NCBI GenBank assembly: GCA_963855995.1
Contig: OY979725.1
Coordinates: 12,690,383 to 12,754,382 of the forward strand
Direction of reading: 5' to 3'
From: Muricea muricata
Taxonomy: Eukaryota > Cnidaria > Anthozoa > Malacalcyonacea > Plexauridae
DNA: 64,000 nucleotides
A model generated the notes under the pieces. It was not told the DNA's origin. It was given only the letters and a program-made list of their open reading frames with translations, and made no database searches. Of the stretch, positions 47,103 through 59,457 are shown one piece after another. Every line of letters starts with the position of its first letter. The first letter of the stretch is position 1. The position numbers and the translations under genes are program-made.

Positions 47103-50100
47103 TTAAGCCAAAGTCAGAGGGATAGCAAAGGTGATAGCCACGATAAGCAATGATGTCTTTTGTAGCAGAGTCACCCCAGCTAAACAAAAATACAAGCAAT
47201 CATTCAAGAAATATAACAATAACATACTTTAGGAGAGATTCACAACGGCTTGGAAGAGGGGCGGGAGAACTAAGATAATCTGATAAAATGATCTTGGTAG
47301 CACAATAATTATCTCACCATTTTCGTCTTGAAGACGACTGTTTTTTACGCAAGGTCCTTTGCCTTTAAGTTGACTAAATCCTTTTCTGCAACGACATTTA
47401 TAGCTTCCGGGATGGTTTATACAAATAGCATTCTTGTGGCAAGTGTGACGTTTTGTTTTGCATTCATTCACATCTTAAATGATAGAATACAAGAGAGAAT
47501 TAACTTTGAATACACAGATCAACTAGTTTCTCTAGCTCGTGGAAACCACTTACAAACCTTGACATTTTCTTCCGTTCCAATGATAGCCTTTCTTACAGAT
47601 ACATCTGTAAGATCCAGGAGTGTTGTGGCATTTTGCGTGATCTCCGCAATCATTGATTTTCAAACATTCATTAACATCTATACAGAAAAACAGTGATGCA
47701 CAAAATATAGAAGCAAAATTTAATAAACTTGATAAGAAAAATATCTATAACACAGAAGAAGTCATAAATTCCTTACCGTGGCAAAGCTTCCTATTCAGTT
47801 TATATCCAGGAAGGCATTCACAAGAATACGAAGACGCAGTGTTGACACATTTTGAGTTGGCTGGACAGGAATGTTTTTTCTCTAAGCATTCGTCAACATC
47901 TAAGGCAAAGCGAAACAAATAAGAAATTATGAAGAATTTGAAACAGTTTTGTACTCGTTTAAGTTAACTGAACGGGAATATGATTTTACCTTTCTTCGCA
48001 CACGAACTGCTTGCGTTAAATCTTTCATAGCCTTCTTTACACTGACATTTGTATCCTCCAAAAAGGTTTATACACAATTCATGCCAATCGCAATCGTGTG
48101 CATTGGTTTTGCATTCATTCACGTCTATATATTTATACAAAGAAAGGGCAACGAAACAATGGAAAACAATTTAGGATAACATTTGTTGGAGCAAGAAACA
48201 CAAAACTACATATGATAGAAAGAGTGCAATGAAAGACCGGGTCGAACGAAGGTCAGAGGTAATGGAGTAATCTGTATGTTATATAAGCTAACACATAGTG
48301 AAAACACTCATTCGACTATTTTTTTCAGTGTGAGGCTTAATTTAAATTGTATTCAATGACAATTCGTGACTGCCAACTCTGCAACAATTTTTACCCTGGT
48401 TGTTCTAGTCTCAACAGTTTTAAAAACTGCCAGTTTATACGAAACACGACGTTATGTGTTCACTAGCTACCAATTATAAACAAGCAGGGAAGAAAAGCAG
48501 ACTGAAAAACAAGAAAGAAAAGACAAAGGCGATGTGGATCATAGCGAAGAGTCAAGAAAATATTACAAACGATAGACAAGATATTGGTGGAGTCGAAGAA
48601 TTTATCTATAGATAGGAGCATCATTTCTAAAGAGGAAGGATGATAAAGGATTTGAAGAATAGGCTATAGAAGACAACAGGTACATTTGCCAAACTCAAAA
48701 GAGCATGGAACGCCAATAGTATCACAATGCGAGCATAGCTCAGATTGTTCAAACTCGTATGGTCCTAATACTACCATACGGGTGTAAAACATGGGAAATG
48801 ATCAATTAAGAGAGATCGATTTCTTCCCTAACAAGTGTCTAAGGAGAATCCTTAAAATAGAATGGAAGAATCATGTCACTACAAAATAGCTACTCGAGAA
48901 GAAGACATGAAGTATTTGGGCAGAGGTGAAGAAGTGCTGATGGGAGACGATGATGTTTTTATCCCCAACAAGTGTCTAAAGTGAAGCCTTAAAATGAGAT
49001 GGAAGGACCCTGTCACTACAAAATAACTACTCGAGAAGCAGGCATGAAGTATTTGAGCAGAGGTAAAGAGGCACCGAAGAGAGATGATTGGCTATCACGT
49101 ACGGTTAGAAAGGAAAAGCGATTTTAACACATGGCTTACACAGACGACTGAAGGAAAAGGGAATAGTGAAGCCTAGTACGAACTGGCGCAGAACGATGAA
49201 AAGAGAAAGAAAAGAAGCAGGGTGACGGCCATAAGAAAAAGAAAGGCCGCCTTGAGCGAACAGAGAAAACAGGAGGCATTTTGTGGAGTCCTTCTGTGTC
49301 ACTTTGGACGAAAACAGATGATAGGTAACAGGGAAGAAAACCCAAACACAAAACATACCAATGCATGAGTTATCAACATCTTTGAATCCTTGCTCACATT
49401 CACAGGAGAAAGAGCCTAAAGTGTTTTTACACTTAGAAAGAGGTGGGCATGGATTTTCTGCACACTCGTCTTTATCTAGAAAAAAAAACATACGAAATTA
49501 TTTACCGCTAGCGCCACATAACTGGAAAGACGCAAGTCTTGGTATTTGTATGCATTGTTAATGTAGTGGATCAGATATGACCTCAGACGACTCTCAGAGG
49601 TTTTTTAATGTAAAGCTTAAACTGTATTCTGTGAAAATCCTTACAGCTTTCATACTAGTTTGAACTGATGTTAACAGTTTTGATAACTGCTAGTTGGGTC
49701 TAGTAGTACCTATAAAGAGAAAGGGAAGATACAAAACCAAAAAACCATACCAACGCACTGTTCATCAACGCGTTGGAATCCGTGTTTACATTTACAGGAG
49801 AAAGAACCAATAGTGTTGTTACACTTCGAGTGAGCTGGACAGAGATTTTGTTCACACTCGTTGATATCTAAAAGAAAAACATACGCAATTATTTTGACAA
49901 GGAAGAATTTCTAAAACAAAACCTACACTCCCTACCATGGCATAGCTCTTCATGTTTTTGATATCCAGGATGGCATTCACAAGAATACGAAGAGGCAGTG
50001 TTGACACATTTTGAGTTGGCTGGACAGGAATGTTTTTTCTCCAAGCATTCGTCAACATCTAAAAGGACAGAAGTACGAAAAGAGAAGGAGGATGCTTGCT

Positions 50101-53100
50101 AAACCTTTGAATTCAAAAAATATACATTACATAACAGTTTTCTCATCCATGTACAGGTACATTTGCCTGAAAATAACCCACAACCTCCAAACGTACACAG
50201 CCACTTGACTTGTTACAAGTCAGTAAATTAGCATTGTCACCTACAACTGCCTATAAGATACTTTTGAAAAGACACTCATCCCTATGAAAAACGAACTAAA
50301 ATTAGAACATGATCGTATTGTAGTCTGTAGTCTGGAAGATAGGATTTACACACAACAATGTGTTTCATGTACAGCATTATCTACTTTAGGGTTAATATTG
50401 AGAAGACTATGCACCTCAACGCATCGTACTTATTATTAGAAAGATTTTCTAGAGGTTTTCTTGTTCATACAGTGGGAACAATTTTCAAAATATTAGCTAA
50501 ATGTTCATGCACGTATAGAGACACATATGATACAGCAGGCCAATTTATACAACTTTCAGAAGTTCGATTTCATGTCGAAAATGTTTTCACAGCATGGAAG
50601 AAACTGAATTACATGGGAGTATACAAGGACAAAAAAATTGCGAAAATATTCGTTCTTAAAATTTTATCCAAATTAAAAATTTTGTGCATGTTTCCAGGAA
50701 CATAAACCTTTACTAAATCATGAAACTACTGACAAACCTTGACATTTTTTTCCGTTCCCATGATAGCCTTTCTTACAGGCACATTTGTAAGATCCAGGAG
50801 TGTTGTGACAATTTGCGTCTTTTGCACAATCATTGCTTTTCAAACATTCATTAACATCTACACAGTAAATTCAGTGTTAATAGAAGTGAAGTACAATAAA
50901 CTTGATAAGAATCTTTAAAAAAACCCCACACATTTCCTACCTTGGCAAAGCTTTGATTGTCTTTGATATCCAGGAAGGCATGCACAAGAATATGAAGAAA
51001 CAGTGTTGACACATTTTGAGTTGGCTGGACAGGAATATTTTTTCTCCGAGCATTCGTCAACATCTGCAAAGAAAAAGAACACAAGTACGAAATGATGAGA
51101 AGGATATTTGTAACAGTTTTCATACACGCACTGCCTTCGTTAACTCTCAGTTCCAAGCCCTCTTTACACACTTCATGCGAGCTGCAATTTAATGTGTTTA
51201 TTGGTTTTGCAGTAATTTGCACTCATCCACGTCTATTCACAAAAGAAGAGAACAAAACAGAATCGAATATAATATGACCGAGCTAAAAGCAGGTCAGAGT
51301 TGATGACAAAGTCATGCATGTTATAAAAATAATGGGCTGTGTGGACTAAATGATAAAGAAGAAGGGAAAACAAAAAGAACAAACGAGCCATACCAACGCA
51401 TTTTTTATTAACGGCTTTGAATCCTTTACGGTTGCATTTACAGGAGAAAGAGCCAAAAGTGTTTTTACATTTTGAGTCAGCAGGACAGGCTTTTTCTTTA
51501 CATTCGTTTACATCTAGAAGAAAAACATACGCAATTATTCAACACCAGGGGACCCATAGTTGGGAAAATCAACCAAAAAGTATTAGCCTTCGTGTGCGCT
51601 ATCTAATATAGGGGATCAGATGTGATCTCAAAGGTCCCTAAGAGTAAAAAGAGTTCGGCCACGAAATGAAAAGCGAGTGTCTGGTATAATTTTTAAAAAC
51701 ATGCGTCCAGCTATCCTACCAATACATTTCCGATCTTTGAATATTAATCCTTGACGACAATCACAGAAGCGGAAACCATGCTGGTTGGTACATTCCGTAT
51801 TAACTGGACAAACATTCTTCTTTTTCTTTTTAGCAGCATCACATTTAACTATATGAAAACATCAAACAGAAACCTCCAATGAACCTGGGTGTATCACTAA
51901 TACGATGCAGTAATCTACTGTGATTCTAGTGCACAACCCCAATTTTTTTACGAAATGAGAACTCAATGCACAAAAATTTAATTAAGATTACAGAATACCA
52001 TGATTTTTAAAAAATATTTCTTACATGGTCTTGTAGCTTTAAATAGAATCAGCTATCGAATTATATCAGCTGTCAAGTAAAGATTTCTTTCAAAATCCAT
52101 ACGCTTGGCTGGAAGTGGGAAACATCAAGAGAATTTTTTCACGCATTACGAGTCAATAACACGCATTAAAAACGCGAGTTTTAACCGATTTGTTTATTTT
52201 ATTAATGTGCGGACATTTGGTTTTAGTGCTGCATGCTGCTCCCTCTCTCTTTCTCGTAGAGGGATCTTGGGCTAGGCACTGTTGATAGCAATTCATGTCG
52301 TCAGCTCCCAAATTCTTCCAAACATTATGGTATACACTCCAGAATCAGTCTTTCATATTGAGCATGCAATATTGAACGTACAAGCGTGTATCGTCCTAAT
52401 TACAAGAGATGTTTTTTCTAGAACGGAGAGTGTTTATTAATCTTAGAGATTTTCATGGTTTCTTTAACCACAGTGAAGTGTTTGTATGAAATAGCTTACG
52501 GGAATCAATCTCTTTCCAGGCTTTTTCCTCTCAAAAGCTGTTAAATAAATAGCGTATTCTGATACAGTACCTGCAGTGCATATATCTTTCTCCTTCGCGA
52601 GTAAAAATGATTTTCCGCGAAGTTTGGGAGGAGATGCACATTTCAGCTTCGCCATTTCCATAGGTGGAATGATTCTCAATAATTTATTTTTGGCACGCAT
52701 AAACCACACAAAATTACAGTCACAATGGATTGGATTGTTTGATATGCGACTGAAATTGGTAGAAAAGATAGGTTTATCACGAGAACACCTTCACGGTAAG
52801 CATTACAACAGGTATTGCCTTTAAGTTCTGAGGCAATGTCTTAGCATGGGACTTTTATGACATGTTCGTGAAAAGAGTTGGTTTGCTCCGGGTACTTAAG
52901 TTTTCTCCTACAGGAAATGTTAGCAGGTAGGGACACGCTTAACTTAAAGTTGTATTTTCTAGCCTGACTGTATGTGAGTCTTGTGTTAGCTGCTCTTGGC
53001 ATCGTAAAAAGTCTTCGACTGTGACGGATTAAAATTGCGTCCGTTGCAATTTGACTTAGTTTGCTGCCGTTTTGAATACTTTGCTAGAAATTTAAGTGGT

Positions 53101-53435
53101 GTTTGATCACTATAATTGAAGTTGGTGGTTTGTATGGATTAGATTAACGATCTATTGGATTTGGAAAGCTAGGATCATGCACCAGATGATTGGGGTAGAT
53201 ATCCACTCTATATAATGCAGACTACTTACATTACATATCGCATACCATATTTGGCGACATCGAGAGGAATGTGTTTCAATCCACGATTTCTACAATCCAA
53301 ATAATGCGGCATTTTTTTACAATCGTCAACAGAAGGTATTTTTGCCTTGCCTTGGGTCAAAACTACACAAAAATGCAATAAAGTCAAGAATGTCAATAAA
53401 ATGGTCCCTCGAAACGACCCAGACATTGCCGGCAT
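47103..53435 (-). CDS. Gene F: intact GPI-type LRR-cap/EGF surface protein (614 aa)
   Basis: Exons: 53435-53230, 52749-52571, 51848-51720, 51513-51394, 51063-50941, 50857-50738, 50058-49936, 49867-49751, 49475-49359, 48124-47990, 47899-47777, 47677-47558, 47473-47318, 47179-47103; sum 1,845 nt. It matches D and E in order but has an intact 123-nt EGF5, so it shows the ancestral open frame. Its 5' half is more diverged: the LRR C-cap reads [14 protein letters not shown] where the others have [12 protein letters not shown]1 starts [11 protein letters not shown], and the LRR C-cap intron lacks the MITE. The 3' half is close to D/E, which suggests gene conversion or an unequal crossover inside the gene. 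Probable poly(A) signal: 46969-46964. Confidence 0.83.
48772..49070 (+). pseudogene. LINE relic in gene F intron
   Basis: Same relic and same internal tandem duplication as in D and E, with a few private changes. Confidence 0.55.
51131..51232 (-). pseudogene. Fossil EGF exon in gene F
   Basis: This copy has lost a further stretch (TGACTTCTTTACA on the plus strand) beyond the shared deletion and gained ATTACTGCAAAACC near its 5' side. Confidence 0.6.
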
Positions 53436-53483
53436 TTTATTCGTATTTTATGCGGCATGCAATTACTTTTCACTAATTGAATA

Positions 53484-53491
53484 TGACGTCA
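53484..53491. promoter_or_regulatory. CRE-like site upstream of gene F
   Basis: TGACGTCA is kept although its left neighbour has changed (AATATGACGTCAT, not AACATGACGTCAT). Confidence 0.5.
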
Positions 53492-53795
53492 TAAGCAAAT
53501 TTTACTGCACGCGCGCGCAACATCAGATAAGAAAATATGCCTCGAAATTACATAGGCTACTGAGCTCATTAATCAAGGTAATTAGAACAATTAAAATCCA
53601 ATTAAGATGAAAAAAAAAACACACACAATCAAAGTGTAATGCATGATTCAAATTTATTATATACGGTATAGAATACAGTAGAGCCATCATTTATCATAAT
53701 ATTTCTTCTTGTTAGGAACAGTGATTATTGAATGTAGAATGTAACTTCCATCAGAAGATCTGAAATGTATACGGCACAAACTCCGAGGTTTAGAT

Positions 53796-56700
53796 TTAAG
53801 CCAAAGTCAGAGAGATTGCAAAGGTGATAGCCACAATAAGCAACGGTACCTTTTGTAGCAGAGTCACACCAGCTAAACAAATAAACAAATAAACAAGCAA
53901 TCATTCAAGGGATATAACAGTAACATACTTTAGGGACGATAGAGACAGATTAACAACGGCTTGAGAGAGGGGCTTAGAGGGGAAGAGAACTTAGATACAT
54001 CTGATAAAATCATCTGGTAGCACAATAATTATCTCACCATTTTCGTCTTGAAGACGACTGTTTTTCACGCAAGGTCCTTTGCCTTTAAGTTGACTAAATC
54101 CTTTTCTGCAACGACATTCATAGCTTCCAGGATGGTTTATACAGATAGCATTCTTGTGGCAAGTGTGGCGTTTCGTCTTGCATTCATTCACATCTTAAAA
54201 TGATAGAATACAAAACAGAATTAATTTTGAATTGAGAGATCAACTAGTTTCTATAACTCGTGGAAACGACTTACAAACCTTGACATTTTCTTCCGTTCAA
54301 ATGATAGCCTTTCTTACAGATACATTTGTAAGATCCAGGAGTGTTGTGGCATTTTGCGTGATCTCCGCAATCATTGCTTTTTAAACATTCATTAACATCT
54401 GTACAGAAGAACAGTGATGCACAAAATATTGAAGCAAAATTTAATAAACTTGATAAGAACAAATATCTATAACACAGAAGAAATCATATATTCCTTACCA
54501 TGGCAAAGCTTCCTATTCAGTTTATATCCAGAAAGGCATTCACAAGAATACGAAGAGGCAGTGTTGACACACTTTGAGTTGGCTGGACAGGAATGTTTTT
54601 TCTCCAAGCATTCGTCGACATCGATATCTATGGCAAACGAAAACAAGCAAGAAACGATGAGGAGGATATTTGAAGCAGTTTACTCAAATTTTCTGTACTC
54701 GTTTCGATAGGTAGCAGGCAACAGGGTAGTAAATAACCACACAAAACATACCAATGCATGAGTTATTAACATGTTTGAATCCTTGCTCACATTCACAGGA
54801 GAAAGAGCCTAAAGTGTTTTTACACTTAGAATGAGGTGGGCATGGATTTTCTGCACACTCGTCTTTATCTAGAAAAAAGAAACATACGAAATTATTTAAC
54901 GCTAGCGTCCCAGGTCTGGAAAGACGCAAGTCTTGGTATTTGTGTGCTTTGTCAATGTAGTGGATCAGATATGACCTGACAGGACCCTCACGGGGTTTTA
55001 TTGTAAAGCTTAAACTGTCTTCTGTGACAATTCGTGAATACCAACTCGCAACAACTTTCATAGTGGTTTGACGGATGTTAACAGTTTTGATAACTGCTAG
55101 TTTACAAAATACAATGTGTTGTGTCTACTAGTACTTATAAAGAGAAAGGGAACATAAAAACCAACAAACCATACCAATGCACTGTTCATCAACGTGTTGG
55201 AATCCGTGTTTACATTTGCAGGAGAAAGAGCCAATAGTGTTGTCACACTTTGAGTGAGCTGGACAGAGATTTTCTTGACACTCGTCTATATCTAAAAGAA
55301 AAACATACGCAATTATTTTGATAAGAAAGAATCTCTAAAACAAAACAAAACCAACACTCCCTACCATGGCATAGCTCTTCATGTTTTTGATATCCAGGAA
55401 GGCATTCACAAGAATACGAAGAGGGAGTGTTGACACATTTTGAGTTCGCTGGACAGGAATGTTTTTCATCAAGGCATTCGTCAATATCTAAAAGAAAAAA
55501 CCACAAGTACGAAATGATGAGGAGAATATTTGTACAGGTGTATGTGCCTCAAAATAACCCAGAACCTCAAAACGTACAGAGGCAATTAACTTGTTAGAAG
55601 TCAGTAAACTATAACAGTGTCACCCATAACTGGTGATACAAGCTGTTGATCTGAAAGCACGGAAAAGAACAGGAACTAGTTGCAAAATTAAATAGAAACC
55701 ATTTTTTGATACAAATTATCAAACCTCTCATGAAATATAATTTACTTTGTTTGTAAGTTTATGGTAGACTAATAAGTAATTAAGTTTCAACATGTTTAAC
55801 AAAAGATATAAGTGATTATATTAACAGCAAAATGGATTTTTATTTGGTAGCTAGTTCTAGGCCTTTTACTCACGGTCAGATCACCTAGAATGCAATAAAA
55901 AAACACTCATCTTTTTGAAAAAAACGAACTAAAATTGGAAAAATTATCATATTGTAGTCTAAAAGATAGGACGATGGGAGTTACAAAAACCGCACAATAC
56001 TTTTAATAGCACACAACAATGTGTTTCATCTACAGCATTATTTACTTTACGGTGAACATTAAGCAAACTATGCACCTCCACGCATCGTACTCATTGTTAG
56101 AAAGATTTTTTGGAGGTTTTCTTGCTCATACAGTGGGAAAAATTTTAAAATTTTTTAGCTAAATGTCCATGGATGTATAGACACACATATGATTTAGCAG
56201 GTCAAATTTATACAACTTTTAGAAGTTCGATTTCATGTCGAAAATATTTAATATAGAAACTGAACTACCTGGGAGTATACAAGGACAAAAAAAAAATGGA
56301 AAAATATTCGTTCCTAATTTTATGCAAAATAAAAATTTTGTGTATGGTTCGAGGAACATACACCTGTACTAATTCATCAAACCACTTACAAACCTTGACA
56401 TTTTCTTCCGTTCCCATGATAGCCTTTCTTACAGGTACATTCGTAAGAACCAGGAGTGTTGTGACAATTTGCGTCTTTTGCACAGTCATTGCTTTTCAAA
56501 CATTCATTAACATCTACAAAAAAAAATTCAGTGATGGATAAATATTACTAGAAGTGATAAGTACGATAAACGTGATAAGAAAGAATCTTAAAAAAAAGAA
56601 ACCACACACCTCCTACCTCGGCAAAGCTTTGCATGCATTTTATACCCAGGAAGGCATGGACAAGAATACGAAGAAACAGTGTTGACACATTTTGAGTTGG

Positions 56701-59103
56701 CTGGACAGGAATGTCTTTTCTCCAAGCATTCGTCAAGATCTGTAAGGGAAAAGAACACAAGTATGAAATGATGAGAAGGATATTTCTAATAGTTTTCATA
56801 CACGGGCTGCCCTCGTTAACTCTTTCCAAGCCTTCTTTACACTGACTTCTTTGCACACTTTATGCCAGCTTCAATTATTGGTATTATGTCTTCTGTATTT
56901 ACTTGTGACTGCCAACTCTCATCAACTCGTATCCTTGTTAGACGCTGTCTTAAGAGTTATTATAATTGCTAGTTTGCAAATTAATATGTGTTGAGTCCAC
57001 TAAATAATAAAGAAGGGAAGACAAAAAGAAGAAACAAAGCATACCAACGCATTTTTTATTAATGTATTTGAATCCTTTACGGCGACATTGGCAAGAGAAA
57101 GAGCCGAAAGTGTTTTTACATTTTGAGTCAGCAGGACAGGCTTTTTCTTTACACTCGTCTACATCTAGAAGAAAAACACACGCAATTATTCAACACTAGG
57201 GTCCCATAGTTGGGAAAATCAACCAAAAAGTATTAGCCTTTGTGTGCGCTATCCAATTTAGGGTTCAGATGTGACCTCAAAGGTCCCTCAGGGTAAAAAG
57301 AGTTCGGCCATGAAATGAAAAGCAAGTGTCTGGTATAATTTTTAAAAACATGCGTCCAGCTATCCTACCAATACATTTCCGATCTTTGAATATTAATCCT
57401 TGACGACAATCACAGAAGCGGAAACCATGCTGGTTGATACATTCCGTGTGAACTGGACAAACATTCTTCTTCTTCTTCTTTTTAGCAACATCACATTTAA
57501 CTGTATGAAAACATCAAACAGAAACCTTGAATGAACCTGGATGTATCACTAATACGATGCAATAATCTGTGATTCTGGTGCCACGATCTCAAATTATTTT
57601 ACGAAATGGGAACTGAATGCACAAAAATTTAATTAAGCTTGCACAATACCCTGATTTTTAAAAAATATTTCTTACATAATCTTGTAGCTTATAAATAGAT
57701 TTGTTACCAGAGAAAGTTCGAATTAAATCAGCTATCAAGTAATGATTTTTTCCAAAATCCATAAGCTTGGCTGGAAGCGAGAAACATCATTAAAGATAAT
57801 TTTTTATGCATCACGAGTCAATAACACGCATTAAAAGTGCCAGTTTTAACCGATTTGTATATTTCATTAATGTGCGGACATTTTGTTTTAGTGCTGCATG
57901 TTGTTAATTCCCTCTCTCTTTCTCGTAACGGCATCTCGGGTTAGGCACTGTTGATAGCAATTCATGCCGTCAGCTCCCAAATTCTTCCAAGCATTATGGT
58001 ATACAGTCCAGAGTCAGTCATATTGTGCACGCAATATTGAACATACAAGCGTGTATCTTCCTACTTACAAGAAATGTTTTTCTAGAACAGAGAGTGTTTA
58101 TAAATCTAAGAGTTTTCAATGGTCTCTTTATCCACAGTGAAGTGTTTGTATGAAATATCTTACGGGAATCAATCTCTTTCCAGGCATTTTCCACCCAAAA
58201 GCTGTCAAATAAATAGCGTTCTCTGATACAGTACCTGCAGTGCATATATCTTTCTCCGTCACGTGTAAAAATGATTTTCCACGAAATTTGGGAGGAGATG
58301 CACATTTCAGTTTCGCCATTTCCAAAGGTGGAATTATTCTCAATAATTTATTCATGGCACGCAAAAACCACACCAAATTGCAGTCACAATGGATTGGATT
58401 GTTTGATATGCGACTGAAATTGGTAGAAAAGATAAGTTTATCACGAGAACACCTTCACAGTAAGCAACAGGTACAGCCTTTGGCTTCTGAGGCAATGTCT
58501 TAGCATGGGACTTTTATGACATGTTCGTGAAGAGAGATATTCATGGGTTTGTTCTGGGTACTCCAGTTTTCTCCAACAGAAAATGTTAGCAGGTAGAGAG
58601 ACGCTTAAATTAAAGGTGTATTTTCTAGCCTGACTGTATGTGAGTCTTGTGTTAGCTGCTCTTGGCCTTGGAAAAAAGCCTTCGACTGAGTCAGATTAAA
58701 ATTGCGTCCGTTGCAATTCGACTTAGTTCTCTGCCGTTTTGATTACTTTGCTAGAAATGTAAGTGGTGTTTGATCACTACGAATTGAAGTTGGTGGTTTG
58801 TATGGATTAGATTAACGATCTATTGGATTTGGAAAGCTAGGATCATGCACCAGATGATTGGGGTAGATATTCACTCTATATAATGTAAACTACTTACATT
58901 ACATATCGTCCACCATATTTGGCAACATCGAGGGGAATATGTTTCAATCCACGATTTCTACATTCCAAATAATGCGGCATTTTTTTACAATCGTCAACAG
59001 AAGGTATTTTTGCCTTGCCTTCGGTCAAAACTACACAAAAATGCAATAAAGTCAAGAATGTCAATAACATGGTCCCTCGAAACGACCCAGACATTGCCGG
59101 CAT
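53796..59103 (-). CDS. Gene G: GPI-type LRR-cap/EGF surface protein lacking EGF8 (572 aa)
   Basis: Exons: 59103-58898, 58413-58235, 57500-57369, 57164-57045, 56739-56617, 56513-56394, 55487-55365, 55291-55175, 54868-54752, 54627-54499, 54398-54279, 54193-54038, 53872-53796; sum 1,719 nt. It has ten EGF modules. The module that is EGF8 in C-F (start [12 protein letters not shown]), together with the LINE relic in the preceding intron, is absent. The following exon has a shifted acceptor and starts DIDVDEC, two residues longer than its paralogues. EGF1 has a run of six lysines. The GPI-type tail is present with VP in place of TS before LLIVAITF. Probable poly(A) signal: 53658-53653. Confidence 0.83.
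56806..56882 (-). pseudogene. Fossil EGF exon in gene G (5' truncated)
   Basis: The 3' half survives with the shared deletion. The part that would encode DVDEC is gone. Confidence 0.55.
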
Positions 59104-59151
59104 TTTATTCGTATTTTATGCGGCATGCAATTACTTTTCACTAATTGAACA

Positions 59152-59159
59152 TGACGTCA
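59152..59159. promoter_or_regulatory. CRE-like site upstream of gene G
   Basis: Perfect TGACGTCA in the conserved position. Confidence 0.5.
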
Positions 59160-59457
59160 TAAACAAATTTTACTGCATGAGCGCGCAACATCGAATAAGA
59201 AAATACGCCTCGAAATTATATAGGTTACTGAGCTCATTAATCAAGTTAATTAGAACAATTAAAACCCAATTAAGATGAGACAAAAAACAACAACCAAAGT
59301 TCAATGCAAGATTCAAATTTATTGTATACAGTGTAGAATACAGTAGCAGCCATCATCTATTTGGTTTTTTCTTGTTAGGAACAGTGATTACGAATGTAGA
59401 ATGTAACTTCCATCAGAAGATCTGAAATGTATACGGCACAAACTCCGAGGTTTAGAT

